NCBI GenBank assembly: GCA_031278495.1
Contig: JAITKG010000060.1
Location: forward strand, 1 to 19,074
Source: Prevotellaceae bacterium
GTDB lineage: Bacteria; Bacteroidota; Bacteroidia; Bacteroidales; UBA932
Reading direction: 5' to 3'
DNA: 19,074 nt
In this document: in pieces, positions 6,418-15,449 of the stretch
Layout of the letters: each line of letters begins with the position of its first letter
Numbering within the stretch: the first letter of the stretch is position 1
The notes under the pieces: generated by a model
Seen by the model: the letters and a program-made list of their open reading frames with translations, nothing else
Databases searched by the model: none
What the model was told of the DNA's origin: nothing
Translations under genes and position numbers: made by a program

Positions 6418-7180
6418 CATTATTTTCGGTCCTGTGCAAAGCCGCCGGCTGGGCGTTTCATTAGGCGTAAACTTGCTTCCGGCACACGGGAAATGGTGCA
6501 ACTTCGATTGCATCTATTGCGAATGCGGCTGGAACGCCGACCACCGCAACGACCGCCGCCTGCCCACACGTGAACAGGTGAGCGAAGCGCTACAGGAAAA
6601 ATTACAATATATGCAACAAGCCGGCGCGCTCCCTGATGCCATTACCTTCTCTGGCAATGGCGAGCCAACGCTGCATCCGCAATTTGCAGGAATTATTGAC
6701 GACGTCATTGCACTGCGCAACCGGCTTGCCCCGCTTGCAAAAACCTGCGTATTGAGCAATGCTACCAACCTCCACAATGACGCGGTTTTCCACGCCCTGC
6801 AAAAAATAGACAAGCCCATCCTTAAATTAGATTCCGCCATCGAAAGCAGCGTCCGCCGGATTAACCAGCCGCAAGGCGACTATTCCATCGCCCGCATAAT
6901 CGGGCAGATGCAACGCTTTGAAGGGAAGTTTACGCTGCAAACATTATTCTTGCGCGGCGTATTCCATGGTGAAAAGTTTGACAACAGCACGACTGGGGAA
7001 ATCGAAGAATGGTTGAATACTGTACAACTGGTGCGCCCGCGTGAAATCATGCTCTACACCATTCACCGCGACACGCCCGCCCAGTCATTGCAAAAACTCG
7101 CCAAAGAAGAACTCCGCGCCATTGCGCAAAAAATCGCCGCCATCAATACATGGGGTGCAAGCGTGCAAATTTCCGGATAA
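6395..7180 (+). CDS. Radical SAM protein (COG0731-like)
   Basis: This 261-residue radical SAM protein has the [4Fe-4S] cluster motif C-x3-C-x2-C at Cys35, Cys39 and Cys42 (CNFDCIYC). It is preceded by FGPVQSRRLGVSLGVNLLP, the typical N-terminus of the COG0731 family, which is related to the TYW1/wybutosine-type Fe-S oxidoreductases. The SAM-binding motif SGNGEPTLHP is at about 84-93. No extra C-terminal cluster is visible. The reaction is unknown; because tRNA wyosine is not a bacterial modification, TYW1 activity should not be assumed. The ATG lies inside the end of the amidohydrolase gene, so the two products are probably made together. Family assignment is firm and function is open. Confidence 0.9.
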   Translation: MATLLFHNIIFGPVQSRRLGVSLGVNLLPAHGKWCNFDCIYCECGWNADHRNDRRLPTREQVSEALQEKLQYMQQAGALPDAITFSGNGEPTLHPQFAGIIDDVIALRNRLAPLAKTCVLSNATNLHNDAVFHALQKIDKPILKLDSAIESSVRRINQPQGDYSIARIIGQMQRFEGKFTLQTLFLRGVFHGEKFDNSTTGEIEEWLNTVQLVRPREIMLYTIHRDTPAQSLQKLAKEELRAIAQKIAAINTWGASVQISG

Positions 7181-7190
7181 AAGGAGCGCG

Positions 7191-7242
7191 GCACACGGTA
7201 CACGGCACACGAGGCTTCGCCCGCCGCGCGCGCGCGTGCCGT
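7191..7242. repeat. ACACGG word repeat, alternating CG run and inverted repeat
   Basis: Words GCACACGG, TACACGG and CACACG follow in tandem (7191-7211). ACGGCAC (7202-7208) is exactly complementary to GTGCCGT (7236-7242), and the loop contains an alternating (CG)6 stretch at 7225-7236. It could form a weak terminator stem after the radical SAM gene, but no U-run follows it. The (CG)6 tract is the most GC-rich point of the spacer. Confidence 0.4.
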
Positions 7243-7249
7243 TAAATCA

Positions 7250-7280
7250 TTGCCTATATCTATTTTTTTTTATATCTTTA
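7250..7280 (+). promoter_or_regulatory. Promoter for the Omp85 gene (TTG-N20-TATCTTTA)
   Basis: A -33-like TTG (7250-7252) and a -7-like TATCTTTA (7273-7280, one mismatch to TAnnTTTG) are 20 nt apart, which fits Bacteroidota sigma-ABfr promoters. The ATG follows 9 nt after the box, so the leader would be only a few nucleotides. This supports starting the gene at 7290. Confidence 0.6.
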
Positions 7281-7289
7281 CGCCCTTTT

Positions 7290-8678
7290 ATGAAGTTACG
7301 GTATTATCATATTTTTTTGCTTATGGCACTGTTTAGTGAACCGGTAATGGCGCAAAACGTAATAATTAACGATATTTTCATCACCGGTAACAGGCAATCG
7401 CGTGCATCGGTAATTTTGCGGGAGCTTGTTTTTTCCCAAGGCGATACGGTAGCTTTCCCGCAATTGCAAACAATGTTGGATGTTTCCCGGAACAATATTA
7501 TCAATACTTCGCTATTCAATTACGTATATGTTACGGCTGATACGGTTTCGTCCGACGTTTCCGTAAACATTAAAATTGAAGTGGAGGAACGCTGGTACAT
7601 CTGGCCGGTGGTTGATTTGGTGTTTGAAGACCGTAATATCAGCACATGGATACGCAATCCCGACTGGTCGCGGTTTTCATTCGGCGCGGGCGTAGATATT
7701 CAAAACATGCGCGGGTTGAATGAAAAATTACATATTACCGCCCGCATCGGCTATCAAAGGGGCGTATCGCTCTCTTACGCCGATATTGCCCTTGACCGCG
7801 CCAAACGCCATTTATTCGGGTTTTCCACGTCATATAATATGGTGCACAATACGGCATACAAAACGGAAAATAACAAACCTTTATATGTTACGACCAGCGA
7901 GAACTCGGTAAGGCAAAGTTATTCGGCAGGCATTAACTACTTATTCCGACCGGAAATTCACGAACGGCACACCGCCAACATCACTTTTGAACATACCAAT
8001 ATTGACGACACGCTTCTTCTGCTTAACCGGCATTATTGGGGCGGAACACATACCCGCCGCAATAATATCAACGTTACTTATTCGTATGCCAATGACCACC
8101 GCGACGTGTATTTCTATCCGCTGGAAGGCACATTCTTCAAGCTTACCGGCACAATGGATATTGCGCTTGACGGCAGTTTGCTGACCGCATCCGTATATCC
8201 CGAATTTGGTTTTTACAAAGCGCTTGCTACACGTTGGTTCTATGCCGGCGTATTGAACGGGAAAATGACGGTTGCCAATACCCAATCCTATCTTGTGGAA
8301 AAAGCGTTAGGTTACGGAACCAACTATTTACGCGGGTATGAAGATTACGTAATGGACGGCCATTATTTTGCGTTGATGAAAAATACGCTGCGTTTTTTGC
8401 TGATGCCGACAAAAGTGATAGAAATTAAATGGCTGCCGGGCTTATCGAAGTTTAACAAAATCCATTTTACACTTTATGCTAACGTATTTGCCGACGTTGG
8501 TTATATTTATAACAACCGTCCGGCGCCCGGCAACACTTTTGAAAACTCTTTCCTGTACAGCGGCGGCGCAGGATTTGATTTGGTGACCTATTACGATATC
8601 GTGATACGCGTGGATTATGCGGTAAATAAAAAGAAGGAAGGAGGAATATATGTTACCTTGATTACGCCTTTCTTTTAA
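7290..8678 (+). CDS. Omp85 (BamA/TamA-like) outer-membrane protein with one POTRA domain
   Basis: The open frame extends 83 codons upstream into the radical SAM gene, but the ATG at 7290 is preferred: a Sec signal peptide (MKLRYYHIFLLMALFSEPVMA, cut before QNV) begins exactly there and a promoter sits just upstream. The 462-residue product has a single POTRA-like domain (about 22-100, VIINDIFITGN through VNIKIEVEERWYIWP). A C-terminal beta barrel of about 350 residues follows, with the Omp85 signature-like LRGYEDYV and a terminal aromatic residue (PFF). Proteins of this kind insert or move proteins and lipids at the outer membrane. At under half the length of BamA it is an accessory family member, not the essential assembly factor. 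lon starts 44 nt downstream. Confidence 0.88.
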   Translation: MKLRYYHIFLLMALFSEPVMAQNVIINDIFITGNRQSRASVILRELVFSQGDTVAFPQLQTMLDVSRNNIINTSLFNYVYVTADTVSSDVSVNIKIEVEERWYIWPVVDLVFEDRNISTWIRNPDWSRFSFGAGVDIQNMRGLNEKLHITARIGYQRGVSLSYADIALDRAKRHLFGFSTSYNMVHNTAYKTENNKPLYVTTSENSVRQSYSAGINYLFRPEIHERHTANITFEHTNIDDTLLLLNRHYWGGTHTRRNNINVTYSYANDHRDVYFYPLEGTFFKLTGTMDIALDGSLLTASVYPEFGFYKALATRWFYAGVLNGKMTVANTQSYLVEKALGYGTNYLRGYEDYVMDGHYFALMKNTLRFLLMPTKVIEIKWLPGLSKFNKIHFTLYANVFADVGYIYNNRPAPGNTFENSFLYSGGAGFDLVTYYDIVIRVDYAVNKKKEGGIYVTLITPFF

Positions 8679-8722
8679 GCATCACAAGCAAAATATTAAA
8701 TGATAAAATAGAAAACGAAGAT

Positions 8723-11137
8723 ATGTTTTACATGAACAACTGGGGCAATGAGGATATTGATTACATTCCTATTTACCCCGAAGAAGAAGCAAATATTAAG
8801 AATAAGGATATTCCAAAACAATTAGCGTTATTGCCTTTGCGTAATGCCGTATTGTTTCCCGGAATGGTAATGCCTATTACCGTCAGCCGTGAAAAGGCCA
8901 TCCGGCTTATCCGCGAAATACACACCAACGTACAAATGCTGGGCGTTATTATACAAAAAGACGCCAAAATCGACGACCCGAAAGCAGAAGATTTGCAAAA
9001 AATCGGGACTATTGCAAAAATTTTGAAAATAATAGAAATGCCCGACGGCGCTATTACCGCCATTTTACAAGGCGTCCGGCGTTTTGAAACAGTCCGCTTT
9101 GTTGCCGATGACCCGTATTTTATCGCTATGATAAAAATACGCAAAACGATTGTCCCGAAACTTCCCGATAAAAATTTTGATGCGCTTATCGGCTCCATTC
9201 GCGACGCTGCGTTATACATTATTAAATTGTCGCCTTACCTGCCGCAGGAAGTAGGATATGCCATAAAAAATATAGACAGCTACAGTTTTTTAATTCCCTT
9301 TATCGCCTCCAGCCTTGAATTGGAAAATGCGCTCGACAAGCAATTACTGCTCGAAGAAGATGATATATCGCTACGTGCTACCAAACTGTTGGCGTTGCTG
9401 AATAAACAAATCGAAGTGCTGAAAATCCGTAACGACATCCAACAAAAAGTGCATACGGAAATCAACCAGCAACAACGCGAATACTACTTGCACAACCAAC
9501 TTAAAACTATTAAAGACGAGTTGGGCATCGGCAAAATGGATGACGAACTGAAAGAACTGCGCGAAAAAGCGAAAACAAAAAAATGGCCGAAAGAAATAAA
9601 CGATACGTTCGAAAAAGAAGTGCAAAAACTGGAACGCGCCAATCCGAATACTGCCGATTACAGTATCCAGTTCAACTATCTGCAAACGTTGATAGACTTG
9701 CCATGGAACGAATATACCAAAGATAACCTGGACTTGAAGAACGCAGAAAAAATCATGGATGAAGATCATTTTGGCTTGGAACAGGTGAAAGAACGTATCA
9801 TCGAACACTTGGCGGTAATTAAGCTGAAAGGCGATTTGAAATCGCCGATCCTGTGTTTTTTCGGTCCTCCCGGCGTGGGAAAAACATCGTTGGGAAAATC
9901 CGTTGCACGCGCGCTGGAACGTTCATTCGGGCGCATTTCATTAGGCGGCCTGCACGACGAAGCGGAAATTCGCGGGCATCGCAAAACCTACATTGGCGCT
10001 ATGCCCGGACGGATTATCCAAACAATAAAAAAATGCAAATCCGGCAATCCAGTCATCATGCTGGATGAAATAGACAAAGTCGGCAATGATTTTCGCGGCG
10101 ACCCCTCGTCTGCATTGCTGGAGGTGCTTGACCCCGAACAAAACAACGCATTCCACGATAACTACATGGAACTCGACTACGACTTATCGAAAGTCCTGTT
10201 CATTACCACAGCCAATAGCATTGAACGTATTCATCCCGCCCTGCGCGACCGCATGGAGATGATTAACATGAGCGGCTACCTCGTCGAAGAGAAAATACAA
10301 ATTGCCCAGCGGCACCTGCTTGCAAAGCAATTGGACGCACATGGTTTGCCGCTGGGCGTGATGGACATCCCGGATAAAGTAATGGAGCTTATTATCGATC
10401 AGTATACGCATGAAGCAGGCGTGCGCGCGCTGGATAAACAATTGGCAAAAATCGCACGGTCTTACGCCAAGAAAATTGCATTCGATGAAAAAATTAAACC
10501 CGTCCTTTCCGCCGGAATGGTTACTGAAATACTCGGCGCGCCGAAGTTTCTAAAAGAAATGTACCAGGGAAATGAATTTTCAGGCGTCGTAACAGGATTG
10601 GCATGGACGGAAAACGGCGGCGAGATACTGTTTGTGGAAACCAGCTTGAGCAAAGGAAAAGGCACGCTCACGATCACCGGGAATTTGGGCGATGTGATGA
10701 AGGAATCAGCCATGCTTGCCCTGCAATATGTCAAGGCGCATTCCGGTTTACTGAAACTCAACCCTGAAAAGTTCGACGGATGGAATGTCCATGTACACGT
10801 GCCGGAAGGCGCTATTCCAAAGGACGGACCGTCGGCAGGAATTACCATGATTACCTCCATTGCATCGGCGTTTACGAACCGCAAGGTACGCAAAGGCATT
10901 GCCATGACCGGCGAAATAACCCTGCGCGGAAAAGTATTGCCGGTGGGCGGTATTAAAGAAAAAATATTAGCCGCCAAACGCGCCGGTATCAAAGATATTG
11001 TGTTATCGGCAGACAACGAAAAAGACATAAAATCTATAAAAGAAATTTACATCAGGGGACTAAAATTCCATTATGTAAAAACGATTGCCGAAGTGTTGAA
11101 ATTTGCCCTGTTGAACGAAAAATCCTCCACCCTTTAA
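8723..11137 (+). CDS. lon: ATP-dependent protease La (Lon)
   Basis: This cytoplasmic AAA+ serine protease degrades misfolded and regulatory proteins. The 804-residue product has the full order: N-terminal substrate-binding domain (from about 33, LALLPLRNAVLFPGMVMP), a helical linker, the AAA+ module with Walker A GPPGVGKTS (381-389) and Walker B VIMLDEIDKV, and the C-terminal protease domain. The Ser-Lys dyad is present, with Ser704 in KDGPSAG and Lys747 in GGIKEK. The length is typical for LonA in this phylum. An alternative ATG lies three codons downstream (8732). No own promoter box was found in the 44-nt gap, so it is probably transcribed with the Omp85 gene; heat-shock control elements were not seen. 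Identification is very secure. Confidence 0.98.
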   Translation: MFYMNNWGNEDIDYIPIYPEEEANIKNKDIPKQLALLPLRNAVLFPGMVMPITVSREKAIRLIREIHTNVQMLGVIIQKDAKIDDPKAEDLQKIGTIAKILKIIEMPDGAITAILQGVRRFETVRFVADDPYFIAMIKIRKTIVPKLPDKNFDALIGSIRDAALYIIKLSPYLPQEVGYAIKNIDSYSFLIPFIASSLELENALDKQLLLEEDDISLRATKLLALLNKQIEVLKIRNDIQQKVHTEINQQQREYYLHNQLKTIKDELGIGKMDDELKELREKAKTKKWPKEINDTFEKEVQKLERANPNTADYSIQFNYLQTLIDLPWNEYTKDNLDLKNAEKIMDEDHFGLEQVKERIIEHLAVIKLKGDLKSPILCFFGPPGVGKTSLGKSVARALERSFGRISLGGLHDEAEIRGHRKTYIGAMPGRIIQTIKKCKSGNPVIMLDEIDKVGNDFRGDPSSALLEVLDPEQNNAFHDNYMELDYDLSKVLFITTANSIERIHPALRDRMEMINMSGYLVEEKIQIAQRHLLAKQLDAHGLPLGVMDIPDKVMELIIDQYTHEAGVRALDKQLAKIARSYAKKIAFDEKIKPVLSAGMVTEILGAPKFLKEMYQGNEFSGVVTGLAWTENGGEILFVETSLSKGKGTLTITGNLGDVMKESAMLALQYVKAHSGLLKLNPEKFDGWNVHVHVPEGAIPKDGPSAGITMITSIASAFTNRKVRKGIAMTGEITLRGKVLPVGGIKEKILAAKRAGIKDIVLSADNEKDIKSIKEIYIRGLKFHYVKTIAEVLKFALLNEKSSTL

Positions 11138-11165
11138 GTAATGGAATGATGAAAGAATGAAATCT

Positions 11166-11202
11166 TTAAATCTTTGAATTTTTAAACCTTAAATCTTTGA
11201 AT
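11166..11202. repeat. 14-bp direct repeat before ung
   Basis: TTAAATCTTTGAAT occurs exactly at 11166-11179 and 11189-11202 (23-bp period). AAATCTTTAAA just before it recurs in the spacer near 17281. The copy nearer ung ends 6 nt before the start codon. It may be an operator or another word-like intergenic repeat. Confidence 0.5.
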
Positions 11203-11208
11203 CTTATT

Positions 11209-11877
11209 ATGGACGTAAAAATAGAAGAAAGCTGGAAAATCGTTTTGCAGGCGGAATTTGAGAAGCCTTATTTTGCGATTATTTCCGCTTGTGTACGCAA
11301 TGATATGCTGGCAGGGAAAACCATTTATCCGCCGCCGAAACTTATTTTTAATGCATTCGACAAAACGCCGTTCGACAAAGTGAAAGTAGTCATACTCGGG
11401 CAAGATCCTTACCACGGCGCAGGACAGGCGCACGGGCTGTGCTTTTCGGTGCCACGCGGAGTGTATCCGCCACCGTCGCTGGTGAATATTTTCAAGGAAA
11501 TTGAAACCGATTTGGGCATTGCGCCGCCACCGCACGGATGCTTGGAAAAATGGGCGGAACAAGGCGTCTTCCTGCTTAACGCCGCCTTGACCGTACGCAG
11601 CGGAGAGCCTATGTCGCATAGCAAAATCGGTTGGGAAACCTTTACCGATGCGGTCATCGCTACGCTGTCGCAAAAGAAAGAAGGCATTGTATTTTTACTG
11701 TGGGGCAATTTTGCCCGCAACAAAAAAATACTGATTGACGCCACCAAACATTTTGTATTGGAAACGGCGCACCCTTCGCCGCTTTCAAGCGCGCGGTTTT
11801 TCGGATGCCGGCATTTCTCAAAAACCAATGAACTTTTGCAACAACAAGGACGGGCGCCTATCGACTGGAGCCTTTGA
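11209..11877 (+). CDS. ung: Uracil-DNA glycosylase, family 1
   Basis: The enzyme removes uracil from DNA as the first step of base-excision repair. The ATG at 11209 is chosen over an upstream TTG (11197) because it gives the usual length of 222 residues and the TTG lies within a repeat. The water-activating motif GQDPYH is at 64-69 with catalytic Asp66. The DNA-intercalating loop HPSPLSS starts at catalytic His188, and the AHGLCFSVP segment after the first motif is typical. It lies 71 nt after lon and 50 nt before coaD on the same strand. Identification is very secure. Confidence 0.97.
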   Translation: MDVKIEESWKIVLQAEFEKPYFAIISACVRNDMLAGKTIYPPPKLIFNAFDKTPFDKVKVVILGQDPYHGAGQAHGLCFSVPRGVYPPPSLVNIFKEIETDLGIAPPPHGCLEKWAEQGVFLLNAALTVRSGEPMSHSKIGWETFTDAVIATLSQKKEGIVFLLWGNFARNKKILIDATKHFVLETAHPSPLSSARFFGCRHFSKTNELLQQQGRAPIDWSL

Positions 11878-11927
11878 AGCAATAAGCAGTAAACAGTATT
11901 TGTACATAACCTTTCACCGTAAAATTT

Positions 11928-12413
11928 ATGAAAACAGCTATTTTCCCTGGAACTTTCGACCCGTTTACTATCGGGCATTTTGATGTAGTGCAACGCGCAT
12001 TGCAGATTTTCGATAAAGTAATTATTGCAACTATCGGCGATAACCAAAAAAAGAAAACGCTTTTTTCTTCTGAAGCGCGCGCTGCCATGATAAAACAGGC
12101 TATGCAGCCCTATGCCGGTAAAGTAGAAGTGGTGATATATGATACCATGACCGTTGATTTTTGCCGGGCACATCACAGCAATTTTATTATTCGCGGTATC
12201 CGCACCGTAGGCGATTATAACTTTGAAAGCATTATGGCGCAAGCCAACCAAAAGCTTTCGCCGGTTATTGATACGGTGTTCTTCCCGTCGCGCCCGGAAC
12301 ATGCGTATATTTGTTCCTCCGTCGTGCGCGACATTCTCTTGTATCAAGGCGACGTGTCGGCTTTTATTCCAAAAGGCATGGAGATAGCCGCTATTTCCTG
12401 TGCAAAAAAATAA
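11928..12413 (+). CDS. coaD: Phosphopantetheine adenylyltransferase CoaD
   Basis: CoaD transfers AMP from ATP to 4'-phosphopantetheine, the penultimate step of coenzyme A synthesis, and acts as a cytoplasmic hexamer. The 161-residue product has the expected length and the nucleotidyltransferase motif GTFDPFTIGH (8-17), with the T-x-G-H signature at 14-17. The second signature region YICSSVVRDI, corresponding to the usual ISSS-x-VR, lies near 126-135. The ATG at 11928 directly gives the canonical N-terminus. It is the last gene of the rightward block and is followed by the palindromic terminator at 12463. Identification is very secure. Confidence 0.97.
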   Translation: MKTAIFPGTFDPFTIGHFDVVQRALQIFDKVIIATIGDNQKKKTLFSSEARAAMIKQAMQPYAGKVEVVIYDTMTVDFCRAHHSNFIIRGIRTVGDYNFESIMAQANQKLSPVIDTVFFPSRPEHAYICSSVVRDILLYQGDVSAFIPKGMEIAAISCAKK

Positions 12414-12462
12414 ACTTAATTGTGCCTTGCTTGCATTCCTTGAAATTTTATACCTAATAATA

Positions 12463-12490
12463 AAAAAAGCCGGAATATTCCGGCTTTTTT
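12463..12490. terminator. Bidirectional intrinsic terminator
   Basis: This is a 28-bp perfect palindrome: A6, then GCCGGAAT joined to ATTCCGGC (12469-12484), then T6. It gives a GC-rich stem followed by a U-run on either strand. It sits between the convergent coaD and OmpA-family genes and should stop transcription from both sides. Confidence 0.9.
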
Positions 12491-12508
12491 ATTCATAAAC
12501 TACGACTG

Positions 12509-15415
12509 TTACTTAGTCCATACTTCTACGCGGTTATTTTCTTTACGTGTAGAAATTACGCTGCTATTCTTTAAATTTGCAGGAGTGTGCTTGTATGATG
12601 TACTAATTTGCCGCAAAACGCCTTCTGTTTTCAAACGAGAGATTATAGTATTCATGCGGCGGTTGGCAAGACGGCTGTTATAGCCTTCGCCCCCTACTTC
12701 GTCGGTATAACCGACTAACTCTATCTGTTCCGAAGACTTCAGCGAGGATACAATATCTTGTATCTTGTGGATTTCTTCGTCAGAGAGACTTGCCCTATCC
12801 AAGCTAAAGTAAATAGTCAGCACTAATCGTTTGGGCTTTTGTGGCGAAGCTGCTAATTTTGTATCTTTTTGTTTCAATGTCACAGCTGAAGCCAATTGCT
12901 TACCTGCCGCTACTTCAGCTACAAACGGTTCGTACTTCGAATCGGATATCGAAACTGTGTAGGCATTTCCGGCAGGAATAGTCGTTTTGAATCTGCCTTG
13001 CGTATCCGTCGTTACCTTTTGCGATTGCTTCGTTACCGCATCTGTAACTATTACCGGAATATTCGCCAATGATTTATTGTTTGCATCAACTATGCGGCCT
13101 TCTATTGTCTTGAGCGTTTCTGCTACTATCGTAGTAGCCGCAGCTTTCAATGCAATCACTGACGGTAATTTTTCATCCACTCCTACTTCCGCCAAGTACG
13201 GCTCGTACTTTGAATTTTCGACAGCAACCGTATAAGGCGTATTCGCAGGAATAATAACTTTGAAATAACCGTTCGCATCGGTTTTTACTTGTTGCGTTTT
13301 ATTAGTTGCCGCATCGGTAACGGCAACAATAGCGTCGGCTACCGGCCTATTGTTAGCATTTACATCTACCAAACGTCCGCTCACAGTCGTAACGAACGCT
13401 GTGGATGTTTCCGGTTTCAATGTAATGACCGAAGCTAATGTTTGATTCGGCGATACTTTCGTGATGGACGGTAAGTAACCGTCTTCTACTACCGATAATG
13501 TATAAGGATGGGTAGAGGGAATTTTTACTGCAAAATATCCGTCGTCGCCGGTTCTTACATCTTGTGATTTTTGTGTAATATCATCCGTAACCCTTACTAT
13601 GGCATCAGCAACCGGACGGTTATTGACGTCTAAGACACGCCCTTCCGCAGTTACTAAATTAGCTTGTAACGATACTATAGGCGCTGTAGCTGCTTCTTCC
13701 AGTCCAGGTTCTTCATCGGCAACAGCCGTAGTAGCCGTTGTTGCAGCGTCTGCTGCCACCGGCGACAATTTAATATATTTGGATACTTTTTGACCGCGAC
13801 CGTCTGCAATAGGCATTTGTTCGGCATAAGGAACATAGCCCGATTGGTTAACCTGTATTTCATACGCCACGCCGGCTGTAAGCGTTGTTTGGAACATACC
13901 GGTTTCGTCCGTAGTAATGATTTCCTCTTCGTTCGTCTTAGCGTCTTTTATAATCACCGGCACGCCTTTCAACGGTTTGTAAGTAATTTCATCCGTAACA
14001 AAACCACGGATAGCCGCCGGATATTGTACTTTTGGTTCGGACGCAGATGGTTCTACCGATTGCTGTTTACCGTCAGCAGTAATCGTTGGCGAAACGGTTG
14101 CCGGCGGAATGTATCCCGGCATAAGTGTAATGACGTACAAGTCATGGTCGCCATAGCCGCCGCTGCGATTAGAGGAAATATACAATTTATTCCCGTCTTC
14201 GGAAATACCGTATACTATGTCGTCGCTGGTTGAATTTACCGGATAGCCCATATTTTCAGGTTTACTCCATCGCGTTCCGTCAAACACCGACTTGTAAATA
14301 TCAAAACCGCCTATGGTCTGGTAACCTCTGGAACTAAAATAAAGAATTTTGTCGTTAGGATGCAGCACTACGCCGAATTCATCCAACGCTAAATGGGGTT
14401 TCAATCCCAATGTCCTAGGGCGTACAACCCATTGGCCTCTCGGATTGCGCCTTGTTTCGAAAATAGCGGAGCCATTACCGACAGCATCGTACACATTACG
14501 GCTACTGGTCATATAACCACTTGTACCGCTCGCTGTAATACTCACTACTGTTTCGTATAAATATTTTTTTTCACCAAACGGATGATCTACATAAAACAGG
14601 CGTGACACTAACGGATTGCGACTATCATCCACCAGCGTTATCGGTTTGAAAAATTCTTTAATGGCCAAATTGAATTTTTGTCCGGTGGGAACAGCTTGCG
14701 TCCAATTCTTACCTTGGTTGAATGTTACATACAAATCATTTCCTCCCTTATCGTAACGCTGAAATATAATAGCCTTGTCTTTTTCCGCAACAATCGGTAA
14801 ATATTCCGGATGCGGTGTATTCACAGCCGCTCCCATGTTTTCTACCAATATATCCAACGGTGCGCTGATCATATTTTTGGCGTACCTGGCTTGATTGATA
14901 AATAACTTCAATTTATCTATTTCATCCAAGTCTTTTGTATTATTTATGGCTGTTGTGTAAGAATTGATGGCTTCATCAAAATTACCTTTAACGTGGTAAG
15001 CTTGCCCAAGTATGTAGTCAATGTTGCTATTTTTTTTGTCGCTAAGCCGATTGGCTTTCTGTAGAAAAGGAATAGCCTCATCTGCCAAATTGAGGTAAAA
15101 ATAACATTTCCCAATAGTGTAATTTAATCTTGCATTATTGGGATTATATTCGTTTACTTTCAATAAAAGCTCCAAAGCGCTGCGTATTTTGTCAAGGGTA
15201 ATAGTATTGTACCGAATATCGCTAACACGGTTGTTCAGCATTTTCTCTCCTTGTCTTAATAATTTACCAGCTTCTCGAAGGGAGTCTTTGGCTTGAGCCA
15301 ATAACTGTTCCTTTCCGGCAAAATTTTCAGGTGTAAAAGTTACATTACGGTCTTGAGCAGTGAGAACTGCGCAAGCGAATACAAAAAGCAACAAAAACAA
15401 AAAGGCTTTTTTCAT
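12509..15415 (-). CDS. PorE-like TPR/PD40/CRD/OmpA envelope protein with four tandem CRD-type domains
   Basis: The ATG at 15415 is chosen because it starts a signal peptide (MKKAFLFLLLFVFACAVLTA, then QDR) and follows a promoter box; an in-frame GTG lies 11 codons upstream. The 968-residue product has TPR repeats (about 50-185), a PD40/WD40-like propeller (about 195-450, with FSSRGYQTIGGFDIY and SSNRSGGYGDHDLY), four carboxypeptidase-regulatory-like beta domains beginning near 469, 592, 680 and 773, and a C-terminal OmpA peptidoglycan-binding domain (about 862-968; GYTDEVGGEGYNSRLANRR). This is the architecture of PorE of the type IX secretion system, but PorE has one such beta domain and paralogues of this build are common. 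The signal shows no good lipobox (VFAC). A role in anchoring the outer membrane to peptidoglycan is inferred. Confidence 0.88.
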   Translation of the reverse strand: MKKAFLFLLLFVFACAVLTAQDRNVTFTPENFAGKEQLLAQAKDSLREAGKLLRQGEKMLNNRVSDIRYNTITLDKIRSALELLLKVNEYNPNNARLNYTIGKCYFYLNLADEAIPFLQKANRLSDKKNSNIDYILGQAYHVKGNFDEAINSYTTAINNTKDLDEIDKLKLFINQARYAKNMISAPLDILVENMGAAVNTPHPEYLPIVAEKDKAIIFQRYDKGGNDLYVTFNQGKNWTQAVPTGQKFNLAIKEFFKPITLVDDSRNPLVSRLFYVDHPFGEKKYLYETVVSITASGTSGYMTSSRNVYDAVGNGSAIFETRRNPRGQWVVRPRTLGLKPHLALDEFGVVLHPNDKILYFSSRGYQTIGGFDIYKSVFDGTRWSKPENMGYPVNSTSDDIVYGISEDGNKLYISSNRSGGYGDHDLYVITLMPGYIPPATVSPTITADGKQQSVEPSASEPKVQYPAAIRGFVTDEITYKPLKGVPVIIKDAKTNEEEIITTDETGMFQTTLTAGVAYEIQVNQSGYVPYAEQMPIADGRGQKVSKYIKLSPVAADAATTATTAVADEEPGLEEAATAPIVSLQANLVTAEGRVLDVNNRPVADAIVRVTDDITQKSQDVRTGDDGYFAVKIPSTHPYTLSVVEDGYLPSITKVSPNQTLASVITLKPETSTAFVTTVSGRLVDVNANNRPVADAIVAVTDAATNKTQQVKTDANGYFKVIIPANTPYTVAVENSKYEPYLAEVGVDEKLPSVIALKAAATTIVAETLKTIEGRIVDANNKSLANIPVIVTDAVTKQSQKVTTDTQGRFKTTIPAGNAYTVSISDSKYEPFVAEVAAGKQLASAVTLKQKDTKLAASPQKPKRLVLTIYFSLDRASLSDEEIHKIQDIVSSLKSSEQIELVGYTDEVGGEGYNSRLANRRMNTIISRLKTEGVLRQISTSYKHTPANLKNSSVISTRKENNRVEVWTK

Positions 15416-15449
15416 AAAAAATAATTTTAAAAGAGTATATAACACCACG

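Noticed and set aside
7225..7236. (CG)6 tract as a Z-DNA regulatory element
   Set aside because: It is short and sits within a word-repeat spacer; nothing else supports a function.
7041..7289. N-terminal extension of the Omp85 open frame back into the radical SAM gene
   Set aside because: The extension has spacer-like, Pro/Arg/Ser-rich composition, while the ATG at 7290 begins a clear signal peptide right after a promoter.
10462..11028. 188-codon minus-strand open frame opposite lon
   Set aside because: It is a shadow of the conserved Lon protease domain.
11409..12347. 312-codon minus-strand open frame opposite ung and coaD
   Set aside because: It lies antisense to two certain genes; no recognisable domain and it crosses their boundary.
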